Shown here piece by piece: positions 9,369-18,082 of a stretch of DNA of 64,000 bases. Origin of the DNA: JBBQKG01 sp038326655 (GTDB taxonomy: Bacteria > Actinomycetota > Thermoleophilia > Solirubrobacterales > JBBDJG01); the NCBI GenBank assembly GCA_038326655.1, contig JBBQKG010000011.1:1-64000 (forward strand), in the 5' to 3' direction. The position numbers were made by a program, and so were the translations under genes. The first letter of the stretch is position 1. The number at the start of each line of letters is the position of its first letter. The notes under the pieces are model-generated. The model was not told where the DNA came from, did not search any database, and saw only the letters and a program-made list of their open reading frames with translations.

Positions 9369-9778
9369 TAGCCATCCTTCTCTATTCGTTTAATGGGGAA
9401 GGGCACCGTAGCATAATGCCATAAATCCAATGGGATATACAGGGTATTGCTGTAGTCCAGCAAGCCAATGGACAAAGTTCAGCATGCCATCCGCCCTCCA
9501 CCCGCATACCTGTGGACCGAGCACCTGGTGGAAGCACTCGCGTCCCGCAGCCGGCCGCCATTCGCGCGGGCGGCGAACGGCCGCTTCGTGATCTACGTGG
9601 CGAACGAGACGGCTGATCTGCTGGATGGAGGACCACGACACCGGCTTCCACGACCGGGCCGCTCGATCGCGACTCGATCGTGCTCCACGGAATCGCCTGC
9701 TCGACGAGCAGGTCGCCGGCATCGGCGCCGGACACGCGGCCGCGGCTCGACGCGTCCCGCATGTCCTAGGCTTGCGCC
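9369..9778. promoter_or_regulatory. Divergent control region between sbp and the Rrf2-type regulator
   Basis: About 410 bases without a convincing gene. The part next to sbp (9385-9470) is clearly more AT-rich than its surroundings and must hold the sbp promoter. It contains the short inverted repeat ATCC-AATG-GGAT near 9426-9437 in an AT-rich setting, a possible Rrf2-type operator. No clear -35/-10 pair is assigned. Confidence 0.45.
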
Positions 9779-10234
9779 ATGCGAGTCTCGGCGAAGGCCG
9801 ACTATGCCGTCCGCGCAGCCGTCGAGCTGGCGGGGGCGACCGACCCTCCCCTGAAGGGTGAGGCGATCTCCCAGGCCCAGGAGATCCCGCTCAAGTTCCT
9901 CGAGAACATCCTGGCCGAGCTCAGGCATGCCGGGCTGGTCCGCAGCCAGCGAGGTGCCGAGGGCGGCTACTGGCTCGCACGGCCCGCCGAGGAGATCACG
10001 ATCGCGGACGTGATCCGCGCGGTCGAGGGGCCGCTCGCAAGCGTGCGGGGGTCCTCCCCCGAGACGCTCAAGTTCGCCGGCCGGGCGGAGCCGCTCGGCA
10101 AGCTCTGGGTCGCGGTGCGGGCAAACCTGCGCGCGGTGCTCGAGTCCGTCACGCTCGCCGACGTGTCGAACGGGGACCTGCCGTCCGTGATCGAGGAGAT
10201 CACGAGCGACCCCGCTGCCTGGCTCGCCAACTGA
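9779..10234 (+). CDS. Rrf2-family transcriptional regulator (CymR-like)
   Basis: A 151-residue winged-helix regulator. The N-terminal text MRVSAKADYAVRAAVELA and the recognition part IPLKFLENILAELRHAGLVRSQRGAEGGYWLARP are diagnostic of Rrf2 proteins. The three clustered cysteines of the iron-sulfur regulators IscR and NsrR are absent, so it is more like CymR, which senses cysteine/sulfur status. It is divergent from the sulfate importer, which makes that operon its most likely target (inference). Confidence 0.88.
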   Translation: MRVSAKADYAVRAAVELAGATDPPLKGEAISQAQEIPLKFLENILAELRHAGLVRSQRGAEGGYWLARPAEEITIADVIRAVEGPLASVRGSSPETLKFAGRAEPLGKLWVAVRANLRAVLESVTLADVSNGDLPSVIEEITSDPAAWLAN

Positions 10235-10327
10235 CGCCCGGCGTCAGGCGGTCCAGCGCGCCGCCCCGAATCCTGGACACCGGTCCAAAGACACGCGCGC
10301 CGACAGCGGCGACGATGCAATCGGAGC

Positions 10328-10528
10328 ATGGACAATCCCCTCCCCAAGCCGAGTGGTCCCCGACAACGGACGTCGAGGGACGCTCTCCTCCACCGCGAGG
10401 TGCGCTGGCGGCTCTTCAACAGAGAGGAGATGCCGGCGCGCCTGCGGCGGTTGGAACGCCTCGAGCGCGTGGCCGCCGAAGCGCCCGGGCGGCGCCTCGG
10501 CGAGGCCGAGCCCAAACCGGGCGGGTAG
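10328..10528 (+). CDS. Small basic protein of unknown function
   Basis: A possible 66-residue protein rich in Arg, Glu and Leu. It starts at ATG 10328 with GGAG close upstream and ends 28 bases before the NDH-2 start. The middle (EVRWRLFNREEMPARLRRLERLERV) would form an amphipathic helix. No family is recognised. It could be a chance open frame. Confidence 0.4.
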   Translation: MDNPLPKPSGPRQRTSRDALLHREVRWRLFNREEMPARLRRLERLERVAAEAPGRRLGEAEPKPGG

Positions 10529-10556
10529 TCGCGATCGATCGTCTAGCATCGCCCGC

Positions 10557-11870
10557 GTGGCATGGGACGTCGTCATCTCGGGAGGCGGCTTCGGCGGGCT
10601 GTATGCGGCTCGACAACTCGAGTTGTCGATGCCGCGGCACAGCACGCGGGTCACGCTGGTCAACGACGTCAACTTCCTTCTCTACACGCCCTTCCTGCCG
10701 GAGGCCGCCGCGGGCACGCTGGAGCCGCGCCACGTCGTCACGCCGCTTCGTGACGTGCTCCGGCACACGCGCCTGATCCTCGGCGCCACGACAGCGCGCG
10801 ACGCCGCCCGGCGCACCGTCACCGTCCGCGATCAGGAGGGCGAAGAGCACGAGTTCCGCTACGACCGGCTGCTGGTCGCCCACGGATCGATCTCGCGCGT
10901 GCTGCCGGTGCCCGGGCTCGAGCAGCACGCGGTCGGCTTCAAGACGCTCGCCGACGCGATCTGGCTCCGCAACCACGTGATCCAGTCGCTCGAGATCGCG
11001 GAGGCCGCAGACGACCCCGCCGACCGGGACGAGCTGCTCACATTCGTCTTCGTGGGCGGCGGCTATGCGGGCCTGGAGGCACTCGCGGAGCTTCAGGACT
11101 TCGCCGCCGACGCGCTCGACTTCTACCCTCGCGCGAGCCTGCACGGAATGCGCTGGGTGCTCGTCGAGGCGACCGGCCGCGTGCTGCCCGAGATCGAAGG
11201 CTCGCTGGCCGACTACGCGCTCGAGCAGCTGCGCGGCCGCGGCATCGACATCCGCCTCGGGACCACGATCGAGGAGGTCGGCCCCACCTCCGCAAGGCTC
11301 GCCACGGGAGAGACGATCCCGACCCGGACCGTGGTCTGGACGGCAGGGGTCACGCCCCACCCGAGCATCCGTAACCTCGGCCTGCCGCTCGGCGAGCGCG
11401 GGCGTATCAGCGTCGGCAAGGACCTCAAGGTCGACGGCGAGCAGGACGTCTGGGCGATCGGCGACGCGGCCGCCGTCCCGGACCCGACGCGTCCGGGGCT
11501 CCCCTGCCCGCCGACGTCCCAGCACGCGATCCGCCAGGGGCGGACCGCCGGCCGCAACATCGCCGCCTCGCTCGGGCGCGGCACGCCGAAGCCGTTCACC
11601 TATAGGACCCAGGGCCAGTTCGTGAACCTCGGCCGCTACAAGGCGGTCGCCAAGGTGCGCGGGGTGACGATGCGGGGCTTCCCCGCCTGGTGGCTTGCCC
11701 GCAGCTACCACCTGACCCAGATCCCGGGCGCCGCGCGCAAGGTCCGCGCGGTGATGGACTGGACGATCGGCCTCCCGTTCAAGCGCGACATCGCCGAGGT
11801 CGGGTCGATCGGACACCCCACACCGCTGCGCACCGAGCGCGCGCCCGTGCCGTCGAAACCGGCGGCCTGA
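10557..11870 (+). CDS. ndh: Type II NADH:quinone oxidoreductase (NDH-2)
   Basis: A 437-residue flavoprotein that passes electrons from NADH to quinone without pumping protons. It has two Rossmann motifs: GGGFGGLYAA at the N-terminus (FAD) and VGGGYAGLEAL near residue 165 (NADH). Later come VVWTAGV, WAIGDAA and the QGRTAGRNIAASL region, all typical of NDH-2. GTG 10557 is chosen because the frame upstream (open to 10353) has no family similarity. It is probably a peripheral membrane protein. Confidence 0.92.
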   Translation: MAWDVVISGGGFGGLYAARQLELSMPRHSTRVTLVNDVNFLLYTPFLPEAAAGTLEPRHVVTPLRDVLRHTRLILGATTARDAARRTVTVRDQEGEEHEFRYDRLLVAHGSISRVLPVPGLEQHAVGFKTLADAIWLRNHVIQSLEIAEAADDPADRDELLTFVFVGGGYAGLEALAELQDFAADALDFYPRASLHGMRWVLVEATGRVLPEIEGSLADYALEQLRGRGIDIRLGTTIEEVGPTSARLATGETIPTRTVVWTAGVTPHPSIRNLGLPLGERGRISVGKDLKVDGEQDVWAIGDAAAVPDPTRPGLPCPPTSQHAIRQGRTAGRNIAASLGRGTPKPFTYRTQGQFVNLGRYKAVAKVRGVTMRGFPAWWLARSYHLTQIPGAARKVRAVMDWTIGLPFKRDIAEVGSIGHPTPLRTERAPVPSKPAA

Positions 11871-11899
11871 CGGTCGCCCGCCGCGACAGGGACCGAGCG

Positions 11900-12520
11900 A
11901 TGCTTCGTTACCTGGCGGTCGCAGTCGCCGTGATCGTCGCGATCCTCGTCGTCACGCAGATCGTGCTCCCTCCGCTGCTCGCGGGAAAGGTCGAGGACCG
12001 ATTGACGAAACGAGGCGGGAGCGCGAGCGTCGACCTCGACGCGGTGCCCGCGCTGCGCCTGGTGGCACACGACGGCGACCGCTTCTCGCTCGATGGCGAG
12101 GGGCTCCGGTTCCCGCTCGACCAGCGCACGAAGGTGTTCGACCGGCTCGATGGCTTCGACTCGGTCCGGGTAAGGCTGCGCGACGTGACCGCGGGGCCGT
12201 TCACCGTGACGCAGTTCGCGCTGACCCGCGGCGACGGTGACGGGACCTACACGCTCCTGGCGAACGGCGAGTCCACCGTGGCGAGGGTGTCGGGCTACCT
12301 CACCTCGGGGCTGCCGCCGTTCGTCGCATCATTGCTGTCGGGCGCGGCCCGCGGGGTCACCGGCCCGGCCGCGGACCGGCGCATCCCGTTCGCGCTCGAT
12401 GCGGAGCTGAAGAGCGACGGTGGCGACCCGGCGCTCGTGCGCGGCAACGGCAACGTCGCCGGCATCCCGGCCGGGCCGCTGGCCTCGCTGCTCGCCCAGG
12501 CGATCGTCTCGCGCCTGTGA
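11900..12520 (+). CDS. LmeA-like phospholipid-binding protein (DUF2993-type)
   Basis: A 206-residue protein with one N-terminal hydrophobic segment (residues about 4-27), so exported or anchored facing outward. The rest is beta-rich, with phrases such as DGDRFSLDGEGL and VRVRLRDVTAGPFTV. This recalls DUF2993 proteins such as mycobacterial LmeA, which bind phospholipid. The assignment rests on overall layout rather than a catalytic motif. It lies 29 bases after ndh and is convergent with lon. Confidence 0.55.
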   Translation: MLRYLAVAVAVIVAILVVTQIVLPPLLAGKVEDRLTKRGGSASVDLDAVPALRLVAHDGDRFSLDGEGLRFPLDQRTKVFDRLDGFDSVRVRLRDVTAGPFTVTQFALTRGDGDGTYTLLANGESTVARVSGYLTSGLPPFVASLLSGAARGVTGPAADRRIPFALDAELKSDGGDPALVRGNGNVAGIPAGPLASLLAQAIVSRL

Positions 12521-12551
12521 AGCGGGCGATCGCCGTGACCGCGCCGAGGCC

Positions 12552-15044
12552 CTAGTGCGACTTCGCGCGGGCCGGCTTGCGGGCGCGCCCGGCGCCGTCG
12601 CGTGAGGCTGTGCGCGCGCGCCGCGCCGCCGTGCGGGCCCGGTCTCGTGGACCCGCGCCGTTCTGGGCGGCGGACGGGACGAGCGCCTCGCGCAGCGCCC
12701 GCTCCACCCGCTCGACGAAGATGAACTCGAGGTCCTTGCGGAGATGCGCGGGGATGTCGTCGATGTCCTGCTCGTTGAGCTTCGGCGCGATCACGCGCTC
12801 GATCCCGGCGGCCTGCGCGGCGAGCGCCTTCTCCTTCAGGCCTCCGATCGGCAGCACCTGCCCGATCAGCGTGAGCTCGCCGGTCATCGCAGTGTCCTCG
12901 CGTACCGGGCGCCGGGAGATCAGCGACGCCAGCGCGGTCGCCATCGCGACCCCCGCGGAAGGCCCATCCTTTGGAATCGCGCCCGCGGGCACGTGCACGT
13001 GCAGGTCGTGCGTCTGGAAGTAGTCCTCGGCCAGGTCGGGCTGGAGCTGCGCGGCGTGCGCCCGGACAAACGACAGCGCCGCCTGCGCCGACTCGCGCAT
13101 CACCTCTCCGAGCTGCCCCGTGATGATCAGCTTTCCCGACCCGGGGTAGTCGGTCGCCTCGATGAACAGCACCTCGCCGCCGAACGGGGTCCAGGCGAGC
13201 CCGGTCGCGACGCCCGGCTCCTTCGTGCGCAGGCGCGCCTCGGAGAAGTAGCGCCGCTTGCCCAGCATCGCCTTCGCCTTCGCCTTCGTCACCGTCACCT
13301 TGCGCTTCGCCTTGCCCTCCGCGAAGTCACGAGCGACCTTGCGGCAGATCGACCCGATCTCACGCTCGAGGTTGCGCACGCCGGCCTCGCGCGTGTACTC
13401 GACGATCACGACGTCGATCGCGTCGTCGCGGATCTCGATCCGCTCGGGCGTGAGGCCGTTGCGCTCGATCTGCCGGGGCACCAGGTACCGCCTGGCGATG
13501 TGGTGCTTCTCCTCGCGCGTGTAACCCGACAGCTGGATGATCTCCATGCGGTCCCGCAGCGGGCCCGGAATCGTGTCGAGGACGTTCGCCGTCGTGATGA
13601 ACATCACGTCCGAGAGGTCGAACGGCAGGTCGAGGTAGTGGTCGCGGAAGCTGTGGTTCTGCTCGGGGTCGAGCACCTCCAGCATCGCGCTCGCCGGGTC
13701 GCCTCGGAAGTCCGCCCCCATCTTGTCGATCTCGTCGATCATGAAGACCGGATTGCGGCTCTCCGCATCGCGCAGCGCGCGGATGATGGTGCCCGGCAGC
13801 GCCCCGATGTAGGTGCGCCGATGACCGCGGATCTCGGCCTCGTCGCGGACTCCACCGACCGAGATGCGCTCGAACTTGCGGCCCAGCGCGGCTGCGATCG
13901 ACTTGCCGAGCGAGGTCTTGCCGACGCCCGGCGGTCCGACGAAGCACAGGATCGATCCCTTGAGGTCCGGCTTGAGCTTGCGCACCGCGAGGGTCTCCAG
14001 GATCCGGTCCTTGACCCGCTCGATGTCGTAGTGGTCGCGATTGAGGATCCTGCGCGCGTGCTTCATGTCGAGGTTGTCCTCGGTCCACTTCGACCACGGC
14101 AGCGTGACGATCCACTCCAGGTAGCTCCGGATCACCCCGTACTCGGCGGCCGCCGACGGCAGGCGCTCGAGCCGGGACAGCTCACGCTCGGCAGCCTTGC
14201 GAGCACCCTCCGGAAGGTTCGCCTCCTCGATCTGCCGGCGGATCTCGTTGACCTCGGCCTGGGTCTCGTCCTCCTCGCCGAGCTCCCGCTGGATTGCCTT
14301 CAGCTGCTCGCGCAGGAAGTACTCGCGCTGCGTCTTGTCCATCTCGGACTGGACCTCGGACTGGATCTTCGAGCCGAGCTCCATCACCTCCAGCTCGCGG
14401 GCAAGGATCGAGGAAAGCTTGCGCAGCCGGTTCGTGACGTTGCGCTCCTCGAGCAGCTCCTGCTTCTCCTCCACCCTGATCCGCAACGAGCCCGCGATCA
14501 TGTGGCCGAGCGCCTCGGGATCGTCGACGTTCGCGATCGCGATCTGGAGCTCCTCGGGCAGGTAGGGGACGCCTTCGATGATGCTCGAGAAGGTGTTCTG
14601 GATGTGTCGCGTGAGCGCCTCGAGCTCGGCAGACAGCTCGAGCACGTCCGGCTCCTCGTGGATCCGGGCGATCAGGTAGGGCTGCTCGCGCACGAACTCG
14701 TCGATCCGCACCCGCTGGCCGCCCTGGACCAGGATCCGGAGCGTGCCGTCGGGCATCTTCAGCATGCGCGCGATCACACCGACCACGCCGACGCGGTAGA
14801 CGTCGTCCGGGCCGGGCTCGTCGACCTCGGGGTCCCCGCTCGCCACCATCACCAGCATGCGGTCGCGTGAGAGCGCGTCGTTCACGAGGTTGACCGAGCG
14901 CTCCTGGCCGACCGCGAGCGGCGTCATCGCGTGGGGGAACGCGACCATCTCCTTCAACGGCAGCACCGGCAGGATCTCCGGCAACTGCGGGAACGCTTCC
15001 GGCTCGCCGGCCGTCTCGGGTCCGCCCTGGACGACTTCGATCAC
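12552..15044 (-). CDS. lon: ATP-dependent protease Lon
   Basis: An 830-residue AAA+ serine protease that degrades damaged and regulatory proteins in the cytoplasm. It has the N-terminal substrate domain (about 25-215), a coiled-coil linker and Walker A GPPGVGKT near residue 370. Walker B MIDEIDK follows, then the protease domain with the catalytic serine in KDGPSAG and the lysine in GGLKEK. The C-terminal 40 residues are an Arg/Ala-rich basic tail not typical of Lon. The start overlaps the hsp20 stop by 4 bases, so the pair forms a stress operon. Confidence 0.96.
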   Translation of the reverse strand: MIEVVQGGPETAGEPEAFPQLPEILPVLPLKEMVAFPHAMTPLAVGQERSVNLVNDALSRDRMLVMVASGDPEVDEPGPDDVYRVGVVGVIARMLKMPDGTLRILVQGGQRVRIDEFVREQPYLIARIHEEPDVLELSAELEALTRHIQNTFSSIIEGVPYLPEELQIAIANVDDPEALGHMIAGSLRIRVEEKQELLEERNVTNRLRKLSSILARELEVMELGSKIQSEVQSEMDKTQREYFLREQLKAIQRELGEEDETQAEVNEIRRQIEEANLPEGARKAAERELSRLERLPSAAAEYGVIRSYLEWIVTLPWSKWTEDNLDMKHARRILNRDHYDIERVKDRILETLAVRKLKPDLKGSILCFVGPPGVGKTSLGKSIAAALGRKFERISVGGVRDEAEIRGHRRTYIGALPGTIIRALRDAESRNPVFMIDEIDKMGADFRGDPASAMLEVLDPEQNHSFRDHYLDLPFDLSDVMFITTANVLDTIPGPLRDRMEIIQLSGYTREEKHHIARRYLVPRQIERNGLTPERIEIRDDAIDVVIVEYTREAGVRNLEREIGSICRKVARDFAEGKAKRKVTVTKAKAKAMLGKRRYFSEARLRTKEPGVATGLAWTPFGGEVLFIEATDYPGSGKLIITGQLGEVMRESAQAALSFVRAHAAQLQPDLAEDYFQTHDLHVHVPAGAIPKDGPSAGVAMATALASLISRRPVREDTAMTGELTLIGQVLPIGGLKEKALAAQAAGIERVIAPKLNEQDIDDIPAHLRKDLEFIFVERVERALREALVPSAAQNGAGPRDRARTAARRARTASRDGAGRARKPARAKSH

Positions 15045-15514
15045 TCGGGCGCGCCGTCCTCGTCGGCGGCCGAGCCCTTGATCTCGATGTGACGCGCCTC
15101 CTCGGGCGCAGCCAGCGGAATCTCGACGCGCAGGACGCCGTCCTCGTAGGTCGCACGGGCCTGTTCGGCGACGACGTCGGCACCGAGCTGGATCTCGCGT
15201 AGGAAAGGGCCGCTCTCGACCTCGATCTGCTGGTAGACGCGGCCCTCGGCGTCGCGCGCCTGGCGATCTCCGCTGATCACAACCGTACGTCCCCGCACCT
15301 CGATGCTGAGGTGCTCGGAGTCGATCCCCGCGAGGTCGGCCTTGATCACCGCGAGCGGCCGGTCGTCGCCGCAGTAGTACACGTCGACGCGGGGGCGGAA
15401 GCCGACCCGCCGTGGCGTGCCCAGCCCGGCACGGCCCCAGGCATCGCCGAAAAGCTCGTCGATTTGCCGCCGCATCCGGTCGAAATTCGCGAATGGATCG
15501 CGGGTCCGGGCCAT
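15041..15514 (-). CDS. Small heat-shock protein (Hsp20/alpha-crystallin family)
   Basis: A 157-residue ATP-independent chaperone. The alpha-crystallin domain spans about residues 45-140 and ends with the family signature around EDGVLRVEIPLAAPEEAR. The N-terminus (RDPFANFDRMRRQIDELFGDAWG) is the usual amphipathic oligomerisation arm. It is translationally coupled to lon through a 4-base overlap. Upstream, TTGTCA followed 16 bases later by TAACCT could be a near-leaderless promoter. No HspR-type HAIR inverted repeat is seen. Confidence 0.92.
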   Translation of the reverse strand: MARTRDPFANFDRMRRQIDELFGDAWGRAGLGTPRRVGFRPRVDVYYCGDDRPLAVIKADLAGIDSEHLSIEVRGRTVVISGDRQARDAEGRVYQQIEVESGPFLREIQLGADVVAEQARATYEDGVLRVEIPLAAPEEARHIEIKGSAADEDGAPE

Positions 15515-15574
15515 TGCCGGCTAGGTTAGCTCACGGCCCACCGCTGACAAGGGCGCCGTGCGGGGCCCAGGTCG

Positions 15575-16369
15575 CTAGGTCACGTAGACGTCGCCCTCGC
15601 GGGCGACGTCGATCGGGCCGTCGTAGGCGGCCTTCGCGCACTTGCGGACCCAGAGCTCGTCCAGCTCGTCGCTCACGTGGGTGAGCAGCACGCGCTTGAC
15701 GTTGGCGCGCTTTGCGTGCTGGCCTGCCTCCTCGGGGGTGAGATGCCCGCGTTTCCCGGTGCGCTCGGGCCGCGGCAGCGTCGCCTCGACGATCAGGAGA
15801 TCCGTGCCCCGCGCGAACTCGACCAGCGTCTCGTTCGGCGAGCAGTCGGCGCCATAGGTCACGCGGCCGCCACCGTTCGTCGAGGCGATGTCGATCGCAA
15901 AGGTCTCGGTGAAGTGCGGCACGCTCTCGAAGCGGAATCGCATCGACCCGACGTCGAGCACGCTGTCGCCCTTGAACTCCTCGATGTCGAACGCATTCTC
16001 GATCAGGTCCTCGTTGCCCCAGGCGCCGACCACGCGCCGGAACAGCTCGGTCGCGCCGGTGGGCGCGTAGAGCTTCGGCCGTGCAGGGTGATCGGTGCCG
16101 GGCCAGCGGTCGACGGGCATCGGCTGCTGGCGCGGCGCATATGTGAGCGCGTAGGAGAACGGCACCAGGTCGAGGAAGTGATCCGCGTGCAGATGGGAGA
16201 TCACGACGGCGTCGATTCGCGTGTAGTCCCGGAAGCGGCGGAGCTTCGAGAACACGCCGTTCCCGCAGTCGAGCAGGATCGACATCCCGTCCTCTTCCAG
16301 CAGGTAACCACTGCAGGCGCCGTCCGCATCCTGCCAGGACGGCGACTTGCCCAGCACCGTGAGCCTCAT
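15575..16369 (-). CDS. Metallo-beta-lactamase-fold hydrolase (RNase Z / phosphodiesterase type)
   Basis: A 264-residue cytoplasmic hydrolase. It has the zinc-binding HLHADH motif near residue 60, further ligands in GADCSPNE and GHLTPEEAGQHA, and VLLTHVSD near the C-terminus. The arrangement is that of RNase Z-like or cyclic-nucleotide phosphodiesterase-like MBL proteins; the substrate is not known. ATG 16369 gives the standard N-terminus MRLTVLGKSP; the frame is open 15 codons further but without similarity. Confidence 0.88.
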   Translation of the reverse strand: MRLTVLGKSPSWQDADGACSGYLLEEDGMSILLDCGNGVFSKLRRFRDYTRIDAVVISHLHADHFLDLVPFSYALTYAPRQQPMPVDRWPGTDHPARPKLYAPTGATELFRRVVGAWGNEDLIENAFDIEEFKGDSVLDVGSMRFRFESVPHFTETFAIDIASTNGGGRVTYGADCSPNETLVEFARGTDLLIVEATLPRPERTGKRGHLTPEEAGQHAKRANVKRVLLTHVSDELDELWVRKCAKAAYDGPIDVAREGDVYVT

Positions 16370-16462
16370 TCGCTTCTCAGAACCAACTTCCGGCCTCTCC
16401 TCAGCCCCAATCAACCCTGCAAGTGGATTCTGCCACTAAACCGATTGCGTGACGCATTCATG

Positions 16463-16478
16463 TGTGAGATGGGTCACA
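16463..16478. promoter_or_regulatory. CRP/FNR-type palindrome
   Basis: TGTGA-GATGGG-TCACA is a perfect match to the 5-6-5 layout of CRP-family sites. It is 53 bases upstream of the antiporter start at 16531, and a second short palindrome TGCGTGACGCA lies just before it. It sits in the divergent gap between the MBL-fold hydrolase and the antiporter, so either gene could be the target. Binding is inferred. Confidence 0.5.
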
Positions 16479-16530
16479 CGCGGCAGGAGCATTGCGGCGC
16501 ACGACGACCGGATAACGTCCCCGCGGCTCG

Positions 16531-17733
16531 ATGAACCTCGACTTCTCCGAGGCGCTGCTGCTGCTCGGCGCCCTGCTCGCGTGCGCGGCGGCGCTGTCGG
16601 GCTGGCTGCGTGCCAGCGTGCTCTCGATCTCCGTGCTCGCGGTGGTCGCCGGGATCGCATTCGCCGGGTTCGACGTGGTATCGGTCGACCCCCGGTCGGT
16701 GCTCGTGAAGCACGTCGTCGAGCTCGCGCTGATCGTGACCCTCTTCTCCGACGGCCTGCTCGTCGAGCGCGAGCTGCTCGCGCACCACTGGGGGCCGGCG
16801 GCGCGGGCGCTGGTGCTGGCGATGCCGCTCACGCTGGTCCTGCTCGGGGCGGCAGCGCTGCTCGTGTTCCCGGCGCTGACGGTGGCCGAGTGCTTCCTGC
16901 TCGCCGCGGTCCTGACCCCCACTGACCCGGTCGTGACCTCGACCGTCGTGACGGCCAAGCACGTGCCCGCGCTCGTGCGGCACACGCTCAACCTCGAATC
17001 CGGGCTGAACGATGGGCTCGCGCTGCCGTTCGTGCTGTTCTTCCTCACGCTCGCCGAGCCGCGTGGCGGCGCCGGCAGCGCCGCACTCGAGCTGCTCGGG
17101 AAGGTCGCGGTCGGAGCGCTGATCGGGCTCGTGCTGGCGTTCGTCGGCGGGCGCGCGATCGCCCGGCTGCCCGGCCCCGGCCTGGCACGCAACTATGAGG
17201 GCGTGTACGCGCTCGGCCTGGCGCTCGCCGCCTACGGCCTGGCGAATGCCACCTTCGGCAACGGGCTGATCGCCGCCTTCGTCGCGGGCGTCGCGCTCGG
17301 CGTCGCAGAGCACGACATCCCCGACGCCTTCAGCCAGTTCAACGAAAGCGTCAGCGCCGTGCTCCAGGTGAGCGTGTTCTTCCTGTTCGGGGCGCTGATC
17401 GTCACGACCGGGTGGCACCACGGCATTCCCGCGCTCGTGGGCTTCATCGTCTTCGCCTTGGGCGTCGCCCGCCCGGCGGCGGCGCTCGCGGCGCTCGCCG
17501 GGACGCGCCTCCCCTCGCCGATCAAGCTGTTCATCGCGTGGTTCGGGCCGAAGGGCGTCGCCTCGATGCTGTTCGCGCTGCTGGTGCTGCGGTCCGCGGC
17601 CCCGCACGGGAACCTCGTCTTCGAGGTCGCGTCGTTTGCGATCGTCGCGTCGATCCTCGCCCACGGGCTCACCGACACGCTCGGCGCGCGCTGGATCGAA
17701 GCGCGGCTCAGGCGCCGGCCGGCTGAAACGTGA
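16531..17733 (+). CDS. Na+/H+ antiporter, CPA1 type
   Basis: A 400-residue inner-membrane protein with about 12 hydrophobic segments. Family marks are AVLTPTDPVVTSTV in the ion-binding core and LNLESGLNDGLALPFVLF, which corresponds to the ESxxND region of CPA1/NhaP exchangers. Such proteins exchange Na+ or K+ for protons. There is no C-terminal TrkA or cNMP domain. The start has only a weak ribosome site. Confidence 0.9.
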   Translation: MNLDFSEALLLLGALLACAAALSGWLRASVLSISVLAVVAGIAFAGFDVVSVDPRSVLVKHVVELALIVTLFSDGLLVERELLAHHWGPAARALVLAMPLTLVLLGAAALLVFPALTVAECFLLAAVLTPTDPVVTSTVVTAKHVPALVRHTLNLESGLNDGLALPFVLFFLTLAEPRGGAGSAALELLGKVAVGALIGLVLAFVGGRAIARLPGPGLARNYEGVYALGLALAAYGLANATFGNGLIAAFVAGVALGVAEHDIPDAFSQFNESVSAVLQVSVFFLFGALIVTTGWHHGIPALVGFIVFALGVARPAAALAALAGTRLPSPIKLFIAWFGPKGVASMLFALLVLRSAAPHGNLVFEVASFAIVASILAHGLTDTLGARWIEARLRRRPAET

Positions 17734-17965
17734 AGGGCTCGGCCCGCCGCTCCTGGCGGAACACGAACGAAAGCTGCTGAGGTGGCCTCAGGCCCTCGGG
17801 ATGCGCGGGGCGAAAGGTCGGACACGGCTTCTTCTCGGGGAGCGCGCACAGCATCTGCTGGTGGAAGAAGCAGTCCTCGCAGCGCGGCTTGCGCCCGCCG
17901 CGGCGGGCGGCGGATGCGATGCGGGGCGCGTGTGTCTCGAGCAGGGGCTCCATCGGAAGCGGCAT
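17708..17965 (-). CDS. Small cysteine-rich protein of unknown function
   Basis: An 85-residue protein with CEDCFFHQQMLC and a fourth cysteine in KKPCPTFRP, a spacing that could hold zinc or an iron-sulfur cluster. The following text HPEGLRPPQQLSFVFRQ reads as real coding sequence. Its last 26 bases overlap the antiporter gene tail-to-tail. A perfect 9-bp hairpin stands directly upstream of its start and there is no good Shine-Dalgarno. The function is unknown. Confidence 0.55.
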   Translation of the reverse strand: MPLPMEPLLETHAPRIASAARRGGRKPRCEDCFFHQQMLCALPEKKPCPTFRPAHPEGLRPPQQLSFVFRQERRAEPFTFQPAGA

Positions 17966-17969
17966 AGTC

Positions 17970-17991
17970 GGACATCGGCGGTCCGATGTCC
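17970..17991. repeat. Perfect inverted repeat directly before the small Cys-rich gene
   Basis: GGACATCGG-CGGT-CCGATGTCC has 9-bp perfect arms and a 4-base loop. It ends 5 bases before the start codon of the minus-strand gene at 17965. It could be an operator or, as RNA, a hairpin that occludes the start. Confidence 0.5.
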
Positions 17992-18082
17992 AGCCCCCTC
18001 ACAGGGCGCTTTTCCCAAATCGCACGAAATTTAGTTCCGGCTTTTTCGCGAAGCCGTGCGCGCTTCCGCGGAACCCGCGCAG

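Noticed and set aside
9468..9778. Open frame before the Rrf2 regulator (from ATG 9468)
   Set aside because: It overlaps the regulator gene, has no ribosome site and no recognisable family; treated as non-coding.
15515..15574. HspR/HAIR operator upstream of the hsp20-lon pair
   Set aside because: No CTTGAGT-N7-ACTCAAG-like inverted repeat is present in the short gap.
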